A stretch of 22,609 bases of DNA from Chara braunii (lineage: Eukaryota; Streptophyta; Charophyceae; Charales; Characeae): contig BFEA01000267.1 of NCBI GenBank assembly GCA_003427395.1, positions 326,344-348,952 of the forward strand. Reading direction: 5' to 3'. Position 1 is the stretch's first letter. Each line of letters begins with the position of its first letter. The notes under the pieces are model-generated. The model was not told the DNA's origin and did no database searches. It saw nothing but the letters and a program-made list of their open reading frames with translations. Shown here piece by piece: positions 1-10,993 of this stretch. Position numbers and translations under genes: made by a program.

Positions 1-33
1 GCAGGAAGATTCTTTCCCGTTTTCTACAATACA

Positions 34-37
34 TGAG

Positions 38-115
<78 letters not shown>

Positions 116-147
116 GCATTCTGTCGACTCTCTCTCTCTCTCTCTTT
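34..147. repeat. CG/GA/CT compound microsatellite
   Basis: A short CG run leads into about 31 GA repeats ending near 111, then after 16 bases a CT run at 128-147. GA and CT are reverse complements, so the two runs could fold on each other. Open reading frames here encode only Arg-Glu or Leu-Ser repeats and are not genes. The stretch 148-271 is T-rich and holds nothing recognisable. Confidence 0.95.
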
Positions 148-271
148 CTATCTATCTCCTCTGCCCGTTTCAGTTCTTTGTTTTTTTGCTTTGTTTTTTC
201 ATTCATTTGATCATTTTTTAAACTTTTTTTTAATTTTCTTCGTTTCTTGGTTTTTGAAAAATGAGACAAAG

Positions 272-477
272 CTCGCTACCGGTAGCTCTAGGCTCGGAGG
301 CTCGGACTTGATAGCTGGGCGAGGTACTGGTGGTTTAAGTAGTCTCCAGCTACATGATTAGTTACCTTGTGACGCCCGCTAGCAGTAGCTCTAGGCTTGG
401 AGGCTCGTACTTGATAGCTGGGCGAGGTTCTGGTGGTTCAAGTAGTCTCCAACTACTTGATTAGTTACCTTGTGACG
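272..477. repeat. 103-bp tandem duplication (two copies)
   Basis: Two adjacent units, 272-374 and 375-477, align over their full length. Both contain GTAGCTCTAGGC and end with TTAGTTACCTTGTGACGC. The spacing between matching landmarks (282 and 385) is exactly 103. The copies differ at scattered single bases, so the duplication is not very recent. No coding potential was seen; it may be part of an LTR or a minisatellite. Confidence 0.9.
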
Positions 478-1680
478 CTATGCTTTCATTGATCTTTCTC
501 TGTTACGTCATGCTTGCCAGGGGGCAAGCAACCAGATCAAGAGTCCAATGTCAAGTAACTAGAGGAGAGAGTGATGAGAGAGAGATTAGAATGAGAGGGT
601 GGAAGAGAAAGTAACCATCAGCTTCAACAGATAGATCTCCCTCTTGGCGCACTCCACCTTTGGGCATGTCCAACTCGCCACGTCACCAGACAATTTTCGC
701 TGACACACACTGACATCGAACATATCTCAACATGGCGCACACGGTGCAGAGTCCTTTTGAAGACAACAACAAAGCGCAATGTCGACATGATCGCGAATAG
801 TTAAGCTCTCCTTTCTTCACTCGATCAATCTCACAACCCAAATCCTCCTCCTCCTTGCCAATACCACATCAATGCATAGTGTGGCGGGAGCAACGTCAAC
901 AATAATCAAGAAGAGAGTTTACGCCGAAAACAGAAGATGGCGCCAGCGCAGTAGCAGTCTCACATCGTCGTCCAATATCAAGCCAGCATCCAGCCAGTGT
1001 CTAGACAGTGTAGAGCCGTCGTCGAGCTAACGTCCAGCCAACGTTGAGCAGGAAGTGCAAAACTGAATGTCGATTAGCAGAGGTTGGGTCAACTTATTGT
1101 GTTAGCTCGAGGTTAACCAACCTTTGGTCTCTCGGATATGACGACCCAGATTGACCCACAATCATTTGTCTGGATCTCATACAGTTCCATATTCTCACTT
1201 AGATCGGATTCTTGATAGACACCTCCAAACAACCAAGTGTATGTGTCTGATCGGTGGCTTGGGTCCGTATTGACTTTGACTCGTGAGCCTGAATTTTCGA
1301 GCTGCTTTTGACCTTTGACTTTCCTTGGTCATTTGTCACGCGTAGGGCTTCTAAAGCCCATTTTTGAGACCTTGCTTCGAGACCCACAACGGCTGGCCTT
1401 TGTTCAAGCTATTTCTTGCCATGGGGTGTGGATGTTGGCCCCTAATTCAGCCCTTCAGACCGAGGTGACGACCTATGAGTCACAATTATAGCATGACACG
1501 AGCTGAGTTATTGCATTCCATCGGGCCCAATTTCGAGTTCCATCACAAAAACTTATTACTTTCAAGCTTGGTTCTCTTTTAACGCACGCTCGTGTGCAGC
1601 GACAATATCAAGTGTAGTAGGTAGAAGTTCCTTCTTAGAGAACCATCTCGATTCTGAGATATGTTGAGTTTTGAACTTTA
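478..1680. other. No gene recognised; possible 3' LTR side of the Gypsy relic
   Basis: No reading frame here resembles a known protein. The segment lies downstream of the chromodomain end of the minus-strand Gypsy relic, where a 3' LTR would be expected. I could not find a polypurine tract, TG/CA termini or a matching second LTR in the window, so the LTR reading is a guess. Confidence 0.4.
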
Positions 1681-2880
1681 CCTTGTACTGCTTCTGAGGT
1701 CTTCCCCTGCCACTTGTAGAGAAATATGCATGTTCCAGAATTCGTTAACTTCATAACCTATGTTCATAGAGGGAACAATCATGGATGACCGGTTGGGAAA
1801 CTCTTGGCCTTCGACATAGTGTAGCAGTTTGGAAGCATGAAAGATAAAGTAGGTCTTATGGTGAGGGGTACATCAATGCGGTATGATGGTTCGTCTGCAT
1901 CCCCTATCACCTTGAGAACTTCTAGGGTCCATAGCAAACAGGTAGTAATTTTTTAGATATATTTTCTTCAAGGGTGAATTGTTAAGACTTTACCAAGACT
2001 CAGTCTCCTTCTTTGAATTGAGAAGGTCAATGATGCTTGTTTGCTTGGTCGATCATTTGTATTTGGGCTTTTTGTATATTCTCCTTTACTTTGGCTATGT
2101 CCTGCTCATACATAATTGCAAATTTTCTGGTTCCTCGGGGTAGCCTTTGGACTTGTTCCCTAGCTAATGCATCAATGTGACGTGTCGACTTCCATCCTTT
2201 GTGCAGTGCGTTAGGTGTGCTCCCAGTAACAGTGTGAACACTATTGTTGTAAATACTCACAATCTTTGGTAAGTTGTCATCCCAGCCAATCTGATCTGGC
2301 CGTACATAAACACGCAAAAGTTGTTGTCACAACTTGTTCATTTGTTCAGTTCGCCCATTCGTTTCATGGTGTCTACCCGACCGGATGGTCAGTCTTGTGC
2401 CATAGGCTTCCATTAGCTTTAGCCATTGGAGGTCAGTAAACCGTACATCCCTATTAGAGACGATGGTCTTCGAAAATTTGTACTCGGAAACCCATTTAAT
2501 CTGAAACTTACGGATGACGAGTACCGTTCTAGTTGTTGATGATAGAGAAACTGACATTTCATGTTTAAAGAATCTATCGACAATGACCGTTACCTGGCTA
2601 TTCCCATTTCGACTTTTTGTGAGGCTCATGAAGTCAATCGAGATGGACTCACCTAGTTCACTTGGAATAGGTAGTTGTCATAGAAGTCCCAAGGGATTCT
2701 CATTAGAGGGTTTGTTCCTTTGGCAAACAACATAACTTACATAAGTTCACACATAGGTTAGCAAATCCTCTTTCATTATTTTCCATTCAAAAGATTCTCT
2801 TACATTAACATATGTCTTCTTAAATCAAAAGTGACCCTCGATATCATGACATTCCCCTAGATATCTTGTTTGTGGGGAAT
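1680..2880 (-). pseudogene. Ty3/Gypsy chromovirus integrase relic
   Basis: Degraded integrase that would insert retrotransposon cDNA. On the minus strand one frame runs from about 2870 to 2027. It contains an HHCC-type zinc-binding region (His residues in CHDIEGHF, later CQRNKPS; one expected Cys reads Tyr). The catalytic core shows VDRF, then SNRDVRF, then GRTEQMN, in line with the D-D-E triad. The downstream part has YNNSVH, typical of Gypsy integrases. This frame is broken by four TGA stops but no indel. In another frame near 1690-1740, FLYKWQGK resembles a chromodomain, which points to a chromovirus. Protease, reverse transcriptase and gag are absent, so it is truncated at its 5' side, where hAT sequence begins near 3000. 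Identification is strong for integrase and weaker for the chromodomain. Confidence 0.88.
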
Positions 2881-2999
2881 ACAAATTTTTTCTTTGGTTT
2901 TATCAATAAAGAAGAACAAACCATCAATTATTTGATATTAAGAAATAGTTCAGGATTATTTTGAAGGGTTTGAATGATAGGACTTCATAATCGATCTCC

Positions 3000-3310
3000 A
3001 GCATCTGCAAGTTGGATTGGATCAAGAGCACGTTGAAGCGGAGTCACACCATTGTCAAGTTTATACGGAACCACCACTGCACAGACAACCTAATGATGTC
3101 GTTGACGACTCATCATCGTTGTTGCGACCCACCGAGGTCCGTTTTGGGTTGCTCTACATGATGATGGAGCGTTGTACGATCGGAGGGCGGTTTTGAAGCA
3201 GATGGTTGAAGGAAGCCTTGTCGGGAGATGAAAGGCGATGTGGTGGTCGACGACCAAGCTGCAGTCCAAAGCGGATCTTGTCTTCTTCACATTGTGGAGG
3301 GATGGTTGGT
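3000..3310 (+). pseudogene. hAT transposase relic, middle segment
   Basis: Translated pieces resemble the region of plant hAT transposases before the C-terminal dimerisation domain. From 3012 the frame reads LDWIKSTLKRSHTIVKFI followed by RNHH. A shifted frame near 3128 reads RPTEVRFGLLYMMMER, matching the conserved 'RP-TRF-ML-R' block. A third frame near 3178 reads DRRAVLKQMVEGSL. At least two frameshifts and a stop are needed to read through, so it is dead. It lies upstream of and on the same strand as the hAT pieces at 3480-4108 and 7323-8047 and is probably the same gene. The 3310-3480 stretch is AT-rich and unassigned. The N-terminal BED finger and first catalytic Asp were not found. Confidence 0.7.
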
Positions 3311-3479
3311 GAAAGTTGCCTTATTATTATATAAATAAAATCAATAAACAAGTCAGAGTGACCTTCGCGCCCTTATTTGTCACATTCTGACCCGCGCGCG
3401 TTATTTCTTATTTATAAGTTCACCGGGAATGAGTTGAGTCAATTCTCATATATGAATCATCCTTCGGCCTTAAATATCA

Positions 3480-4108
3480 AATAAGAGCGGCCTCTTCTTC
3501 CCATTGCGCCTTTGGCTCCACTCTGGCGATGGATCAGATGAGAAGCGTCTGCTCGAGTACAAATGTGGGTGCTGCCTCTAACAAGCAGTTTCGGAGTTCG
3601 AGAGCCCACTTCGTTCGATGACCTTGAGTGTGCGATAGACTAACTCACAGAGTTGAAGATGGTGGTGAAGGTGATAAAGCAATTGTATGTGTTGCTTCGG
3701 AGGATGGACAAGGGCGAGACTGCCCCGTCAAACCTTGTGGAGTACAACTGGCTAATGGAGTGGATGTTGGCAGAGGTCGTGCTGACCGAGGAGCAGCGAG
3801 GTACGGTGCTCGAGGTACGGTGCTCGAGAAGGTGAGGGACCACATGAAGGTGATGCGGCAACTAGTACACGCCTTGGTTTTTCTTCTTGACCCGAGGAGG
3901 AGAGAGCCAAAGTGGTTGTTGGACCGGGACAATGCACTTGTGCAGAATGCGCTGCGTTATTTGCAGCGACAGATCGGCGGCCCTTGGAAATTGAAGACCC
4001 ACGTAGAGATTCTCGGAGACTTGCAAGAGTTTCGTGACCGCATCTTGCCGTCGGAATGGTGGGTAACTCATGGTGGCGATGTGCCGGAGCTGCAGTCCAT
4101 TGCCAATA
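3480..4108 (+). pseudogene. hAT transposase relic, segment 5' of the TA-element insertion
   Basis: Encodes the late part of a hAT transposase. From about 3653 one frame reads MVVKVIKQLYVLLRRMDKG, typical of the helix before the hAT C-terminal region. After 3828 another frame continues through a basic stretch to LPSEWWVTHGGDVPELQSIA, matching the WW-G-P-L motif that opens the hAT dimerisation domain. The change of frame is explained by a 14-bp tandem duplication at 3800-3827. A TAA also lies in frame just upstream of 3653. The coding match stops at 4108, exactly at the TIR of an inserted element, and resumes in frame at 7323. An ATG-started ORF covers 3628-4287, but its N-terminal part is out of the hAT frame and its end lies inside the inserted element. 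Confidence 0.82.
3800..3827. repeat. 14-bp tandem duplication causing a frameshift
   Basis: The unit GGTACGGTGCTCGA occurs twice in direct succession (3800-3813, 3814-3827). A 14-base gain shifts the reading frame by +2, which is the shift between the two hAT frames on either side. Confidence 0.9.
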
Positions 4109-4142
4109 AACCACCACTTCCCCCGCCACTAGAAAATGTCGA
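4109..4142 (+). repeat. Left terminal inverted repeat of the TA-element
   Basis: Pairs with 7287-7320 in inverted orientation over 34 bases with two mismatches, then similarity stops abruptly. Confidence 0.9.
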
Positions 4143-4816
4143 AGTACCGGTACGCCGGAATCGGCCTTTTTTGGCAGCGCGACTGGTTGTTCGTGGCCTA
4201 CCGGGTCCTAGCCCGATTTGTCGATTGAGATGTGGTCCTCGGTGGGACGCCAGCGATCGGATGGCGAAGTTCGAGGCCGATGTCTAAGTTGCTCCTTCCG
4301 GACATCGAGGTGGCTTCCCCGAACGTATTTCGTAATTTTCGATTTTCGAAAAATGCACATTAGTTTTTTATTTTTTGTTTAGGCGATTTTATTTCGTGTT
4401 TTTTTTTTTTTTTTTTTTTTGATTCGTTTTCACTGTCGTGCCAGCGGAGGAAAGGACAGCGTCGTTTCGAGCCAGACGCGTGACGAGCCCACCTTGTAGC
4501 CATCCACTGTCGAAAAGCCACGGATGGGTGGCTGATTTTCGTGCACGTATACCTTTCCCACGTGACACCCTATCCTCGCGGACCGAACCGTACGGGTGGC
4601 CGGCCATCGCGACCCCTGCTTGCTGAATGGCTGACGTGGTGGGAAAGGCTGACGTGCTGGGAACGTGGGAAGATATAACACCACTTCCAGTTCCTATCAA
4701 AGCATAGAGATCTGTAAAAAAGTTGGTATGTATAGCCACTTTAGTAGTACTGGTTTTTGGATTCGAAAAACAATTTTTTTTTTCTAGAAACATAACAAAG
4801 CTATCAACACTACGCG
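4143..4816. other. Interior of the TA-element, no gene recognised
   Basis: Contains a T tract at about 4400-4422 and a GC-rich stretch (4430-4680) with several short overlapping reading frames on both strands, none resembling a known protein. The section ends where mitochondrial cox2 sequence begins. Confidence 0.6.
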
Positions 4817-5350
<534 letters not shown>

Positions 5351-5583
5351 GGGCGCCATGCATTTAAAAAATAACAATTTGTATAGAGTCTTCTTTCAAA
5401 AACAAGGATACCAATCTATATATCAAAAACTCTTTCCAAAATAAAGTTAAAATACACAAAATCATTCAACTTATAAAAACTCAACATTGGTCAGCGTTGA
5501 GTTTGGAAGAAGGATACATCATTAGCCAAGTCATTGAAATGATTGTGGATGCTATCTATGAGAGTTCAAGTCTTTCCAAGCAT
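5351..5583. other. AT-rich segment, probably organelle intergenic DNA
   Basis: Lies between the cox1 intron remnant and trnI. It has no recognised gene; one short hairpin (ACTCAAC ... GTTGAGT near 5480) is visible. Base composition resembles the neighbouring mitochondrial pieces, but origin is inferred from position only. Confidence 0.4.
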
Positions 5584-5657
5584 GGACCTCTTACTCAGCT
5601 GGTTAGAGCATACGCCTGATAAGTGTAAAGTCAGTAGTTCAAATCTACTTAGGCCCA
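5584..5657 (+). tRNA. trnI: Degenerate tRNA-Ile (GAU), organelle type
   Basis: A 74-nt cloverleaf-like sequence. The D-arm reads CTCAGCTGGTTAGAGC, the anticodon loop CTGATAAG gives anticodon GAT, the T-arm carries AGTTCAAATCT, and the acceptor 3' side is TAGGCCC. The 5' acceptor strand GGACCTC pairs only partly with it (two mismatches), so it is probably a non-functional copy. It is uninterrupted, unlike the intron-containing plastid trnI(GAU) of land plants, which favours a mitochondrial origin. It is the only mitochondrial piece read on the plus strand. Confidence 0.85.
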
Positions 5658-5659
5658 CT

Positions 5660-5832
5660 ACAACAACACCTAACTCTAACCCAGTTAATGTGAAAACAAT
5701 GAGAAAAGGTGCAAGATGAGCTAAATACATGATACCTCCCATAGACAACATAGTCCAAGCAAAACCACTCAAAATCTTCAGTAAATTATGACCAGCCATC
5801 ATATTGGCAAATAAACGTATTCCTATTTCAGC
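5660..5832 (-). pseudogene. atp6: atp6 fragment (mitochondrial insertion)
   Basis: The minus strand encodes an internal part of ATP synthase F0 subunit a: GIRLFANMMAGHNLLKILSG, then FAWTML and LTGLELGV. The essential Arg of the conserved GIRLFANM helix is present. Both ends are cut: one abuts the degenerate trnI, the other the rRNA fragment. The open frame extends slightly into trnI sequence by chance. Not a functional gene. Confidence 0.92.
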
Positions 5833-5835
5833 CTT

Positions 5836-5888
5836 CGACTGATTGCTTGCATCGGGTTTCAGGTTTTCTATTTCACTCCCTTTCTTAT

Positions 5889-5920
<32 letters not shown>

Positions 5921-6150
5921 ACACTATCGGTCACTGAGAAATACTTAGGATTAGAGGGTCGTCCCCCACATAATTCAAACACTGCGCGCGTTTTACTTCT
6001 TGAAATGAAAACCATTGGACAAAATATACAGGGCTATCACCTTCTCTGGCAAGACTTTCCAATCTTTTCTAATTTGCTTGGATGATATTTAGAGCCTAAT
6101 CCGTGTTCGCTCGCCACTACTAACGGAGTCTCGATTGATTGATCACAAAA
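5836..6150 (-). rRNA. rrnL: Organelle large-subunit rRNA fragment (partial)
   Basis: The plus strand shows the complement of a highly conserved large-subunit rRNA stretch: TTTCACTCCCTTTCTTATGG, CACCTTTCCCTCACGGTACT, and further on CGCTCGCCACTACT followed by TCTCGATTGATT. Only about 0.3 kb of the gene is present. Divergence from plastid-type sequence and the neighbouring cox and atp6 fragments suggest a mitochondrial origin. Reading frames across it are meaningless. Confidence 0.88.
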
Positions 6151-6400
6151 TCCAGATCTACTCAGGTTTTTTATTTTATCAGAGATAAGTGCTTCCATTG
6201 TAATATTGGTTTTTCCAAGACTGACAAGTGTAGACAAGAATTTCACTTTATCGCCAAGCTCTGTCTTCGAGGATATTATCAAATTAATACAAATATCATG
6301 TACCAAGTTACAGATCTGTTTGGCCAAACAATAAGATCCATTCACATCGAGAATCCAATTTTTCTCATATCGAACAACATAGTGGCGAAAGAGCCCGATG
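6151..6400 (-). pseudogene. Unidentified coding-like fragment
   Basis: The minus strand stays open through this stretch, reading VRYEKNWILDVNGSYCLAKQ and further residues rich in Ile, Lys, Asn and Ser. Composition is protein-like and not low complexity, unlike most ORFs here. I do not recognise the family. The frame is fused to rRNA complement on one side and to microsatellite Arg-Glu repeats on the other, so the long 188-codon ORF is a composite. It may be another captured organelle or nuclear piece. Confidence 0.35.
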
Positions 6401-6473
6401 TCTCTCTTTCTCTCTCTCTTTCTCTCTCTCTCCCCCTCTCCCCCTCTCCCCCTCTCTCTCTCTCTCTCTCTCT
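6401..6473. repeat. CT/CCCCCT microsatellite
   Basis: CT dinucleotides interrupted by three CCCCT-type units. Antisense ORFs through it encode only Arg-Glu and Gly-Glu repeats. Confidence 0.95.
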
Positions 6474-7286
6474 TGCAGATACACAGGCCCGCGTGCAAAC
6501 CCTGACATACACACACCTTTGCCAACGTGGAGGAACACGATTCTGCAACACGACGACGGCACACGCGAGCGCAAGCAGCGACGAAAGCACGACACACACG
6601 CAAGCACTATTGGAGGGGCACTGCCGCTGCAGACAGCTACCGCGCAGGGGCGATTCTCACATGGCGGCAAGGCACAGCGGACGCGCGGAGGACCATTCTG
6701 GCTATCCAAGAACAGGCCACACCCGTGACACAGGCACGCACACACGGTTGCTGCCAACGGCGATGGCGACGTTGAGGTCTCATTCACGGTGGCAAAGAAC
6801 AGCCGACTCGCGAAGGACGACGTAGCAGGGAACGCGACGTAGGCATGCACACACGGTCGTCGTCAACAGCGATGGTAGCACCCGGGTATCGTGCATAGCG
6901 GCACGGGGAGCACCGGACGGGGAGATTGCGGCCACGACGGCTGTGTGACCAGGCCAATGAAACCCTACAGACCGTCACCGGTTTCCACAACCAAATTTCA
7001 AGATGCAAAAAAAAAAAAAAAAAAAAAAAAAAGGGTGGTGAAATATATTATACAAACTCAAACACCAGGCGGGAAATGAAACTTTTCGCCAACCATTCGC
7101 GAAAACATACCTTTCCCACCCACGGGCCCGGCCACGCATTGGACCAGGCGGAAAGTTTGAAAGGCCGTGGCCGCAATCCGCCACCCAAACGCCTCCCGCA
7201 CCTTCGGACTTAGGTCCTGCCCCCCCCCCCCCCCCTCATTATTCGGACGCTGGCCTGCCGAAGAACCCGCCCCTAACTCACATGAA
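6474..7286. other. Right interior of the TA-element, no gene recognised
   Basis: GC-rich DNA with many short overlapping frames on both strands and no family resemblance. It includes a 26-base A tract near 7006-7032 and a 17-base C tract at about 7220-7236. Confidence 0.6.
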
Positions 7287-7320
7287 TCGACATTTTCTGG
7301 TGGCGGGGGTAGTGGTGGTT
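7287..7320 (-). repeat. Right terminal inverted repeat of the TA-element
   Basis: Reverse complement of 4109-4142 apart from two substitutions; followed directly by TA and the resumed hAT coding frame. Confidence 0.9.
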
Positions 7321-7322
7321 TA

Positions 7323-8047
7323 AAGTAATGGCCAAGCGGAATTGGTCTTCGATGGACTTCGTCCACTCAAAGCGCCAGAATTGGTTGAACCCCTCAACCT
7401 CAGAGAAGTTGGTGTATATTCATTGGAATATGCATTTGCTGCCGTCCGGGAAAAACATGAAGGATAATGACGACATCGACTTGTGGGCACAGTTCTTCGC
7501 GTCTCTTCCGGAGCCGGAGGAATATGGTTCTACTTTGAAGGACTGTATGGAGAAGAAGGACAAGACGGAGGACGAGCTGGTGCGGAAACGGGCCTTCATC
7601 AAGACACGAAAGAGCCGAATTCCGAAGAGCCTCGAAGCCGAGGAGGACGAGGAGGAGTGCACTGACAACAGCCACGTTGACAACGAGGTGTGGAACGGGA
7701 AGACTCTATGGTCAGAAACATTTAGCAAAGGGGAGGTTGACGACTCATCGAACGATGACTTTGAGTTGGGAATCCCGTCGTCAATCCCATGCACCACGTA
7801 CGTTGAGAGGAGAGCAGCAGCACTGCGCCGTCGAGATAGGCCACTCACACCACCATCTCGATGCACGGCGAATACCACAACGCATTACAACATCCAATCG
7901 GATGTCGAGCTACCGCAGACCGACACCAACATGGAGATGGTGCTTCACCCCGATCCAATCAATACGGACGAGGAGCAGGCCGACCGTGCAAACGCATGGG
8001 CTGATGCGGATCAAGAACGGGTGCAAAGGAGAATGAGGGAGGAGTAG
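7323..8047 (+). pseudogene. hAT transposase relic, C-terminal dimerisation domain and acidic tail
   Basis: An uninterrupted frame from ATG 7328 to TAG 8047 (239 codons). It begins AKRNWSSMDFVHSKR and continues LVYIHWNMHLL, the core of the hAT C-terminal dimerisation domain that mediates transposase dimerisation. The remaining 190 residues are acidic, with several Asp/Glu clusters. The ATG is internal to the original protein: the frame continues upstream through the excision point of the TA-element into the hAT segment ending at 4108. Compared with typical family members, about ten residues are missing between the LQ-A helix and the RNWS motif, so the gene may have been defective before the insertion. 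Confidence 0.85.
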
Positions 8048-8668
8048 TGACGTGTAGCTATACCAACCCGCAGAGAATTGGAGAAACTAAAGAAGAAGGT
8101 TGGAGAGTGAAAATCGGAGTCTGTGGGGGATATGGGCCAGCTAGAGGAGGAGAAAGAAATGCGATGGGCCAGCCAACACCGGAAGAAGAAATGATTGAGG
8201 AGCAAGAGGAGGAAGAATAAGAGGCTGGCATGGAGCAGCGAAAGGAGAAGATGGAACAGGAGGAAGGGGAGAGGATGGAATAGCAAGAAGAGGAGTTGGA
8301 AGAGAGCGAGGAGGTGCAACAACAACATGCATCGACTACCGTGTACATACGTCGAAAGCAAACTGTGGAGGCTGCTGGGTCACCGAAGAATTCCTCCAAG
8401 TTCCCAGCCAACAAAGCGAAAGCCCAACATGACAACTTAAGGGTCAACGGGGTTGGGAGGAAGACGAAGGCACCCCGTGAGGCAGAACAATCGAAACCAA
8501 AACTTCCACGTGGCAGGCCTCAGAAGAACACGACCACCAGTCTGGCTGCAAAGTCGAAAAAAAAAAAAACAGCGGTGCAAGCCTCGCAAAACAATTGTCG
8601 AGGATGACCTTGAACCCAACAACTGCAGCAGGCAGTTGGCCGAAGATGAGGGTGACACTGCTCACTGA
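8048..8668 (+). pseudogene. Possible continuation of the hAT tail with an AT-hook-like motif
   Basis: Short plus-strand frames in different phases are rich in Lys, Arg and Glu. Near 8500 one reads KLPRGRPQKN, an AT-hook-like core (RGRP flanked by basic residues). A run of 12 A residues near 8559 joins two frames by an apparent slip, after which the frame reads KPRKTIVEDDLEPN and stops at 8668. It may be the original C-terminus of the transposase or an unrelated low-complexity ORF. Confidence 0.35.
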
Positions 8669-8672
8669 GATA

Positions 8673-8730
8673 GTGTGTGTGTGTGTGTGTGTCTCTAAGT
8701 GTGTTGTGTGTGTTTGTGTGTGTGTGTGTA
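8673..8730. repeat. (GT)n microsatellite
   Basis: Imperfect GT repeats directly outside the left end of the large palindrome. Confidence 0.9.
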
Positions 8731-9681
8731 TGTAATATAGGATTCATGAAAACCTAACAAAACAAATTGTTAGGTTTGCACGAAATCTATTCAAGATTAT
8801 GATAGTACATTTTTCAGGTCTCCTCCAGGAACAAAATTCTACGTGAAGTGAAACATCCGTAAAAAAAAGAACAAAAAAATATTTTTTTAGAACTACTGGA
8901 GGGGACGAGGAAAAAGTGGGTTTTTTTATAGAAAATCACGACCTGGTGAAGCACTGTAGGTTCAAGAACTGAAATATCCTGATTTTTTGTTATCCAAAAA
9001 AATTGTGTTTATAGTCCTATAAGATGTGTAGCACGATGAATTTATTCAGGGGTTTTTCGTACGAGCAAACATGTTCTCCTATTCGTGAATACGTTCGCTT
9101 GAACATGGTTTCCCATACATGGGCGAATATATTATTATTTAATGTTTGTCTTAATTTTTTTCCCTATACTTTCATTTTAAACTCGTGTTTGGCTAAGAAT
9201 TTCAAGGTGTTTCCGAGACAAAGGTTGTTTGTATTCTTATTTTAAATGACATATATTTTTTGATAAAGGTTTTATCGTTAAGTTCAAAAGTGATTTATAG
9301 TCCTATAAACTATTTTGTGCAGAGCTTGACTTTTACCTAACCAGGGAAACTAACTTATAGTCCTATAAATGAGTATTCACCAAAACACGTTTTTTTTACA
9401 TCTTTCAAGTTTGCCTTGTCATCCTTAAAAATTACCCTATTTGAACTCTGTTTTTTTGCCAATCTACTGAGAATGACTTATAATCATATAAAAACATTTT
9501 GCAAGGAAGGATTTTCTTGCACGTTTTGAGGAACGATAGACTTTTCACCTGTTTTTTTGCCTCCTTTATCGCAAAACGATTAAAAACGCTCTCTTTTTGT
9601 GTAAAAAATAACAGTTTGACTTTCACTTTTTCATTCTATAAGAAATGTTTGGTTTTCTCCGATTGTGAGGTTTTCACAAAT

Positions 9682-9687
9682 CCCCTC

Positions 9688-9775
<88 letters not shown>

Positions 9776-9789
9776 AACGTATAACACTG
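9682..9789. repeat. Central spacer of the palindrome: (TG)n(AG)n microsatellite
   Basis: About 30 TG units with one CG interruption, then about 12 AG units, between the two arms (GGTTTTCACAAA on the left, TTTGTGAAAACC on the right). Confidence 0.95.
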
Positions 9790-10349
9790 ACTTTGTGAAA
9801 ACCTAACAAAACCACAAAACCTAACATTTTTATAGAATGACAAAGTAAAAGTCAAACTGTTATTTTTAACACATGAAAAAGCCTGGGCATTTTCAACGGT
9901 TTTCCGAGAAAGGAAGCAAAAAAAGGGCCAAAAAGTATAGCGATTTTCAAAATGTGCAATAAAATTATTTCCAACAATTTGAAAGAGCAGATTATAAGAC
10001 TATAAGTCGTTCTCAGTAGCAAAAAATCATAGCTTAAACAAAACAATCTTTAAGGAGTGCCTAATAAACTTGACAGATGTTAAAAAATCAGTTTCAGTGA
10101 ATACTCATTTATAGAACTACAAGTCGTTTTCAACAGTTTGGTAAAACCCAAGCTCTGCGAAAACTAGTTTATAGAAGTATAAATTAATATAAATTCATTT
10201 TTAAGTTTACTATAAAACCCTTGTAAAAAAATATATGTTATGTAAAAGAAGAATTCAAACAACTTTTGCTTGGGAGACATCTTCAAATTTTCAGCCGCCC
10301 ACGATTTGACATTGAAAAATGGAAAAATGTTTTAAAAAACCTAGGCTAC

Positions 10350-10993
10350 CAGAGTGGTCCGGGTCTATTTGCCCTGCCGGGCTCAAAAGAAATAAAAAAA
10401 TCTGCGTTGCGACTTGTACGCACCCTCGTACGAGTACAAATTCGTACTCTTGTACTCGTACACTACCCGTACGCTAGGGGCCCCTTATAAGTTTTTTTTT
10501 TTTTTTTTAATCTAATATATATATATATATTTTTTCCCTCAAATTCTAATAAGAAGTTGGAGATAACGCTCAACCTAATGTTGCTTGTTTTGCGCTGTTG
10601 CATCACATAGTTTTTTTTTTTGGATTTTTTTTATAACTTTTTTTTTTTTTTTTTCCCGTACGGGGGTGTACAAGACGTACAGGTCCCCGTACAGGTTCCC
10701 GTACAGATCCCATACAGATATGACCTGAACGTTTCGTACGGAAAGGCCCCATACGTGTACTCTACGCTACGTAAAAAAAATAAAAGGAATAAAAATTATT
10801 TTTAATTTAAAATTTTATTTTTAATTTGGTAAAAAATTTCGATGTCAGCCTAAGGCAAGAGTTATCCAGTTTATTTTTCTGTATAACGTAGTTTTGTTTT
10901 GGAATTTTTTTTTTTTTTTTTTTTTGCTAGGACCTTTCCTGATCCTTGCACGGTCGCCCCGCCCGAGAAAATAGAGTGACCCGGGTGACCCTG
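10350..10993. mobile_element. Non-autonomous element inserted in the right palindrome arm
   Basis: This block has no counterpart in the left arm, where the flanking sequences are contiguous. Its ends are imperfect inverted repeats over about 35 bases: left CAGAGTGGTCCGGGTC, right (reverse complement) CAGGGTCACCCGGGTC. Ends starting CAG(A/G)G are typical of hAT elements, but I see no good 8-bp target duplication. The inside holds two GTAC-rich clusters (about 10418-10475 and 10656-10770), poly-T runs and AT-rich DNA, with no coding signal. hAT assignment is tentative. Confidence 0.6.

Noticed and set aside
33-269. Arg-Glu and Leu-Ser ORFs
   Set aside because: Translations of the GA/CT microsatellite only; the same applies to ORFs at 6342-6850, 9499-9855 and 20462-21147.
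6037-6603. 188-codon minus-strand ORF as a gene
   Set aside because: It is a composite of microsatellite, an unidentified stretch and the antisense of rRNA sequence.
8748-9826. Repeated AACCTAAC words as telomere-like repeat
   Set aside because: They are not in tandem and differ from plant-type CCCTAAA; they are part of the palindrome arms.
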